Shown here: in pieces, positions 59,931 through 64,000 of the stretch | Position numbering within the stretch: position 1 is the first letter of the stretch | How the letters are laid out: each line of letters opens with the position of its first letter | NCBI GenBank assembly: GCA_011033025.1 | Contig: WFMF01000394.1 | Span: 62,001-126,000, forward strand | Origin: Beroe forskalii | Taxonomy: Eukaryota; Ctenophora; Nuda; Beroida; Beroidae | DNA length: 64,000 bases | Direction of reading: 5' to 3' | Position numbers and translations under genes: made by a program | Notes under the pieces: generated by a model | The model's input: only the letters and a program-made list of their open reading frames with translations | What the model was told of the DNA's origin: nothing | The model's database searches: none

Positions 59931-60213
59931 TTAGGCCGTGGTTTTTTGACGAATTTTGAAATTCATTTATCATGTCATGTGGGTCCTTATATTTTTCTTA
60001 TTTAATCATGATTTTAATTTTTATCAACAGTTAGGCCAGCTCATAATATGTTTATATATGTACAGTAAATAGAATCGTGTTTTTATGTTTTAATTCATTG
60101 TTTCAATTCATGTAAAGATTTATATTTTGATTTCGATACCCTTTTTTAATCACCATAATTATGTTTTTGTCAGATTGCTTTAATTGTATTTTTGTCAGAT
60201 AGCTTTAATTGTT

Positions 60214-60219
60214 AATAAA
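60214..60219 (+). promoter_or_regulatory. Poly(A) signal of the MTMR-like gene
   Basis: AATAAA followed by GATTTAATTTC, about 615 bases after the stop and after the tandem array. It is the first canonical signal downstream. Confidence 0.5.
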
Positions 60220-60239
60220 GATTTAATTTCATTGTTAAT

Positions 60240-60860
60240 CATCTATGATCCATTATCAGAATGATATTTCCCAATGAATATCCTCATTTAACTATGCTAT
60301 CATAATAATTATACCAATTTATGTTTTTTTGATTCTCCACTTTCGTGCCAAATTTTTCGCACAATTGTTAGTCAAGGGTGCCTCTGGTGTCATCATCGTG
60401 GATTTACATGCATTTGAAAATCCTTTGGGTGAGCGTATACGCCGCTATTATGGTAATTGGAAACCCTAATATTGATAATCCTGTTACGATCCTCAAAGTG
60501 TTAGAAAATAATTTCCATTCCTTTTAGCTGTCAATGGACAATGGAGATCAGACATCACTACGGGAGATCAGCGGATTTGACTGGTTTCAACGAGCCGTGC
60601 GGATAGCACCAGGCAACTGAACTGGATGGATTTTCTCAGGAGACTTGAATGGATTTTCAACTTATCAGAACACTGAACCTGACCCAGCTGGCAACATTGC
60701 ACAAGCAAACTGATAACGAAGAAATGACTAATGAGGTAAGAGTTGTCTATATACTTGCAATCTTGTATATACTGACCATTGTTTTGAAAGCATGAAGGAA
60801 CAAGCAGGTATTATAATCTGTAGCAATCCTCTAAAGCTATTTAAACCGGACTGCTCAATT
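60240..60860. other. Stretch with no recognised gene
   Basis: A possible exon-like run around 60530-60735 (CATTCCTTTTAG, then open codons to AATGAG|GTAAGA) was considered, but no partner exon was found. Confidence 0.3.
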
Positions 60861-60862
60861 AC

Positions 60863-61234
60863 ACCCGGGTTCCTGTTACGAGAAAACTCGCGAGAAAACT
60901 CGCAAGAAAACTTACGAGAAATATTTTCGCCGCAGTTCCTGTACAAAAATTTTCGCGAGAAAACCACTTTTTTCCTCGCGAGAATACTCGCGAGAAATTT
61001 GAACACGTTTTTGCACATTTTCCTCGCGAGAATTCTCGCAAGGAAAATACGAAAAAGGAATAATTGATTTTGGATGGAATGTTACACATAATGGGAATAT
61101 CGAATTGTGAGTGTCAATTACGTCCAAGCAAAACAAAAAACTCGTGTACAGGAACTATGTTGATGAAAGTCCTGATTTCTCGCAAGTTTTCTTGCAAGTT
61201 TTTTCGTGAGTTTTTCTCGTACAGGAACCCGGGT
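60863..61234. mobile_element. 372-bp fold-back element with ACCCGGGTTCCTG ends
   Basis: It begins ACCCGGGTTCCTG and ends CAGGAACCCGGGT. Both ends continue into CGAGAAAACTCGCGAGAAA repeats in opposite orientation, with self-complementary CTCGCGAG words throughout. All frames are repeat-derived. Confidence 0.8.
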
Positions 61235-61920
61235 TGACCCATCACAAAGCAAGGTCAGTGTCAGTTCGCTCTATGATAGGTTAATCCTTGAACATCACAA
61301 AAGATGTTCTAATGCCATGAAAGGTAAATTTTATTCGTCAAGAACAGTCCACAACTTGGTGTTTAGCCAAGTTGACCATTAATTTAGCTTTATTCGATTA
61401 TTTTGGAAGCCCCCATTGTTTCGGAAGCCCCATTATATTTTATACTTGTTATATTGGAACCATTAATCATTAATTTCGGACAAGTTACAAAAGAATAAAT
61501 ATTTTGCTGCGGTCTTTACTCACGATTAGGTAAAACAGTGAACAGTTAATAAAATGTCACGTGTACCGTGTACCGGGTACGGTGAACCCCCTCCCCTAAA
61601 TTTAATATTGAAGGGCTAATGTATAAGTATTCGTTGTGGAATGTGGAACCATGATATACTTGGCTGCGAAATTCTGAAAAAGGCTACATAAACTTTTCAT
61701 GGTTCGGAATGGTTGATCAGGGACGTTTTCGTAAGTTCGTTTGTAAACCCACGATGGGCTGACCAAAAAATGCGCATAAAAGTTTGTAACCGCTGCCCTA
61801 TTCACATATAAAAGGCGTTTTAATAGATTTACCCATAGCTATAATATAGTAAATCTGATTGTACCCACTACCCATGAACCTTCAAACATAATGAAGTAAT
61901 TAGGCTCCTGTTCACCTCGA
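61235..61920. other. Stretch with no recognised feature
   Basis: No exon, array or element termini were recognised between the two fold-back elements. Confidence 0.35.
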
Positions 61921-61924
61921 GGAG

Positions 61925-62470
61925 TAATAATTATAATCATTTTGATTGTTTCCACTTTACAATCACTGCTATTACAGTGCCTTTCAGAATAAAACAGCAG
62001 TACAATTCTAAGATGAGAAGTACGTACGGTACGTACTTTTAAATCAACTGTACTAGTACGTACTTTTAAATCCTGGTGGAAAGTATGTTCGGGGAAATTC
62101 ATAAACTAATTGCTATACGCGGGAAAAGCCGGAGCGTGCGGCACAGAATAATATATGAGACAAATCTAGAACTCTGCAGAAGCGTTTTAGGGCGTGATTC
62201 ACGTGCAAATGTGCTAATGTGTGTAACAATAATGATCGAATCTCCACGAGAAATTTTGATTTTCAAAATAAAAATATTTAATCGTACGCCCGGTACGGGT
62301 ACGTACTTTTCAAATGGTCCGTACTAGTACGTACTTGTGGCCCGGTATCATACGTACTTCTCATCTTAGGTACAATTATAATATTATTATAATTGTACTG
62401 CTGTTTTATATTCTGAATTGCACTGTAATAGTAGTGACTGTTGAGTGGAAACAATCAAAATTATTATAAT
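61925..62470. mobile_element. 546-bp fold-back element with long arms
   Basis: The left arm includes CATTTTGATTGTTTCCACT, ATAAAACAGCAGTACAATT, AAGATGAGAAGTACGTA and ACTAGTACGTAC. The right arm has them reversed and complemented in mirrored order. The right arm also holds a nested palindrome GTACAATTATAATA/TTATTATAATTGTAC (62370-62399). The central 83-residue frame has no partner and no known domain. Confidence 0.75.
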
Positions 62471-62744
62471 GTGCCTCAGGCACATTGTCCACTTTACGCT
62501 TTTTACGTTATATATTGAGGTGCTTTGTTTCAAGTCTGAAGCATAATGATATTTTAGGTTGATCAGTTGTGGCTGGCAAAGTTTTAAAGCTTCAATCTAG
62601 AGACAGAGTGGTCTGTATGGTTTAAATTTGTAATTTTATACTTGAACTTCATTATATAAAAAGGTTCAGTCTGTTTTTCACATACTTCCTATAATCCCTA
62701 ACCGGGAAGAGTACGGGAAGGGAGCTATTATACACGGAGTTTTA

Positions 62745-62905
62745 GGGGATCATTCACATATTACGTAATCACCTAGGGGGAGGGGGGTTTCCAAATGATT
62801 ACGTTACATGTTATTGTAACAAATACAACTACTGTAAACTTGATTACGAGGGGGAGGGGGGTTAAAATCGGCCAAAAATTGATTACGTAATATGTGAACG
62901 ATCCC
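62745..62905. mobile_element. Hairpin MITE, copy 1 (GGGATCRTTCACATATTACG)
   Basis: The end GGATCATTCACATATTACGT and the inverse ATTACGTAATATGTGAACGA are separated by GGGGGAGGGGGG on each side of a short loop. TA flanks both ends. About 160 bp with no open frame of its own. Confidence 0.82.
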
Positions 62906-62907
62906 TA

Positions 62908-63187
62908 GTTAACACAGAAACACACGCGTCCAATTCCAGTGACATTGACCAATCAGCGCGCCAGTTGAACATACAAAGTCGAAACTTGTGCGCTGATTGG
63001 TCACTTTCAAGATTATTGCGCCAATGCGCCAAGCATTAGTTGCGCTTTCTGTGCGTAAACTTAGAAACTTATTTTATGTAGAAACATGGTAAAGCACATA
63101 CCCTTCTGACACTTCACATTGGTCACTAAGAGTCACGAGATTATCAATGTTTGAAGCAGTGAGTTGATGACGTCCCACCGCCTACTT
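62908..63187. other. Spacer between the twin hairpin MITEs
   Basis: A small inverted pair GACCAATCAGCGCG / GCGCTGATTGGTC (62947-63003) with CCAAT boxes on both strands is the only structure seen. Confidence 0.4.
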
Positions 63188-63188
63188 A

Positions 63189-63345
63189 GGGATTGTTCAC
63201 ATATTACGTAATCACCTAGAGGGGGGAGGGGGTTTCCAAATGATTACGTTACATGTTATTGTAACAAACTACTGTAAACTTGATTACGAGGGGGAGGGGG
63301 GTTTAAATCGGCCAAAAAGTGATTACGTTATATGTGAACGATCCC
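63189..63345. mobile_element. Hairpin MITE, copy 2
   Basis: Nearly identical to copy 1 (GGGATTGTTCACATATTACG, GATTACGAGGGGGAGGGGGG, then GTGATTACGTTATATGTGAA). The high identity of two copies 440 bases apart suggests recent activity or local duplication. Confidence 0.82.
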
Positions 63346-64000
63346 TTACAGAGGAGAAATATGAGATCCATTCTGAAATTTGCGATCGCGCGGCACCATA
63401 TATACGTACGTTGATATACTGTTTAATCAGTATCACGCACGTACAAATGACAGTTTTGTGGAAATTTCAGGCACCAATCTCAGAAGTGTGTTATACCCCA
63501 AGGTTTTGTACCTGTATGAGGTTTATGTTTTGTCTAGGACGGCCTCATTAATTATGGATACTCCGGTTATTACCAGTAGATATGGGCCTGCCAGATATAC
63601 TGCCTGATGACGTCATTATAATACCTAAAACTAGTACTTTAGTGACGTAACACAGCGTATATTCAGGTTTAGGTTACACAATATATTGTTATGATAACAT
63701 TGCATATAAATTTCTAATATGTTAAATCCGTTGTGTCCCACTCTCTCTCTCACGACACTGTTTTGTTACTTGTCCGCACACTGCCAGAAGACATGCCGTG
63801 CTATGGAAAATATAAAAATATAGGCGGGTAGGATGACGTCATTATCATAGCTCAGTGTAGTGAATTGATGACGTTGATAACGGCCTATTTCTCGCGCGCG
63901 ACGTCTGCGTCACCAAGTTAGCAGTGTGATACAACGTGATTTCATATTTTCAGGCCATGGACTTGTGAAATATCGGTTGTAACATGGTGATTTTTATTAA
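63346..64000. other. Window end, TGACGTCA-containing sequence
   Basis: TGACGTCATTATAA (63608) and TGACGTCATTATCA (63834) are each followed about 40-50 bases later by a related TGACGT word. No exon was recognised. Confidence 0.35.

Noticed and set aside
60535-60735. An exon-like run ending AATGAG|GTAAGA after an acceptor-like TTTTAG
   Set aside because: No partner exon found on either side and no family signal.
60728-61136. Several frames with REFSREF or ENSREN repeats on both strands
   Set aside because: Translations of the CTCGCGAGAAAA fold-back element.
1-64000. Retroviral, LTR, LINE or Polinton coding remains, CRISPR arrays, tRNA and rRNA genes
   Set aside because: No reverse-transcriptase, integrase, capsid or polymerase motifs, no regular spacer arrays and no tRNA or rRNA consensus blocks were noticed on either strand. 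A dedicated search could still find weak ones.

Overview
The window is eukaryotic and looks like an invertebrate animal genome. It is AT-rich and repeat-dense, with multi-exon genes whose GT-AG introns run from about 70 bases to about 2.3 kb. No bacterial operons, virus genes or reverse transcriptase are visible. The species cannot be named from the sequence. A marine invertebrate such as a tunicate or lancelet would fit, but that is a guess. Part of the window is poor assembly: three homopolymer-smeared stretches (about 17.0-17.4, 21.1-22.5 and 25.5-26.7 kb) and a 100-N gap at 26731-26830.

Five genes can be built with consistent splice phases. (1) 16475-18184 (+): the first two exons of an unrecognised protein. 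(2) 30050-31177 (+): a small secreted precursor with two identical copies of SLYNIV, each between dibasic sites. This is the best candidate for an undescribed system (a peptide hormone or neuropeptide). (3) 33708-41094 (-): a ten-exon protein of about 458 residues that I do not recognise. (4) 49483-51679 (+): a secreted SOUL/heme-binding protein of about 240 residues. (5) 54104-59599 (+): a myotubularin-related pseudophosphatase resembling MTMR10/11/12.

The strongest structural pattern is that local tandem duplication repeatedly involves the 3' ends of exons. Three introns of gene 3 carry minisatellites (35, 42 and 21 bp units) that copy the end of the preceding exon together with its 5' splice site. 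Genes 4 and 5 carry single duplications of the same kind. The last exon of gene 5 ends inside a tandem array that also encodes its final residues and stop codon.

The rest is mostly non-autonomous DNA: three TA-flanked elements with CCTTA termini (6.75, 11.94 and 14.69 kb), several fold-back elements (26.97, 52.7, 53.4, 60.9 and 61.9 kb), a pair of 160-bp hairpins (62.7 and 63.2 kb), and a family built on TCTCACGACATTTCA (2.9, 22.8, 32.4, 35.6 and 41.5 kb). A composite repeat with a conserved TATA box in front of a 44-bp array occurs twice in opposite orientation (46.7-48.0 kb and 55.7-56.8 kb). TGACGTCA occurs about 15 times. 0-16 kb, 18-30 kb, 41-49 kb and 60-64 kb contain no supportable genes.
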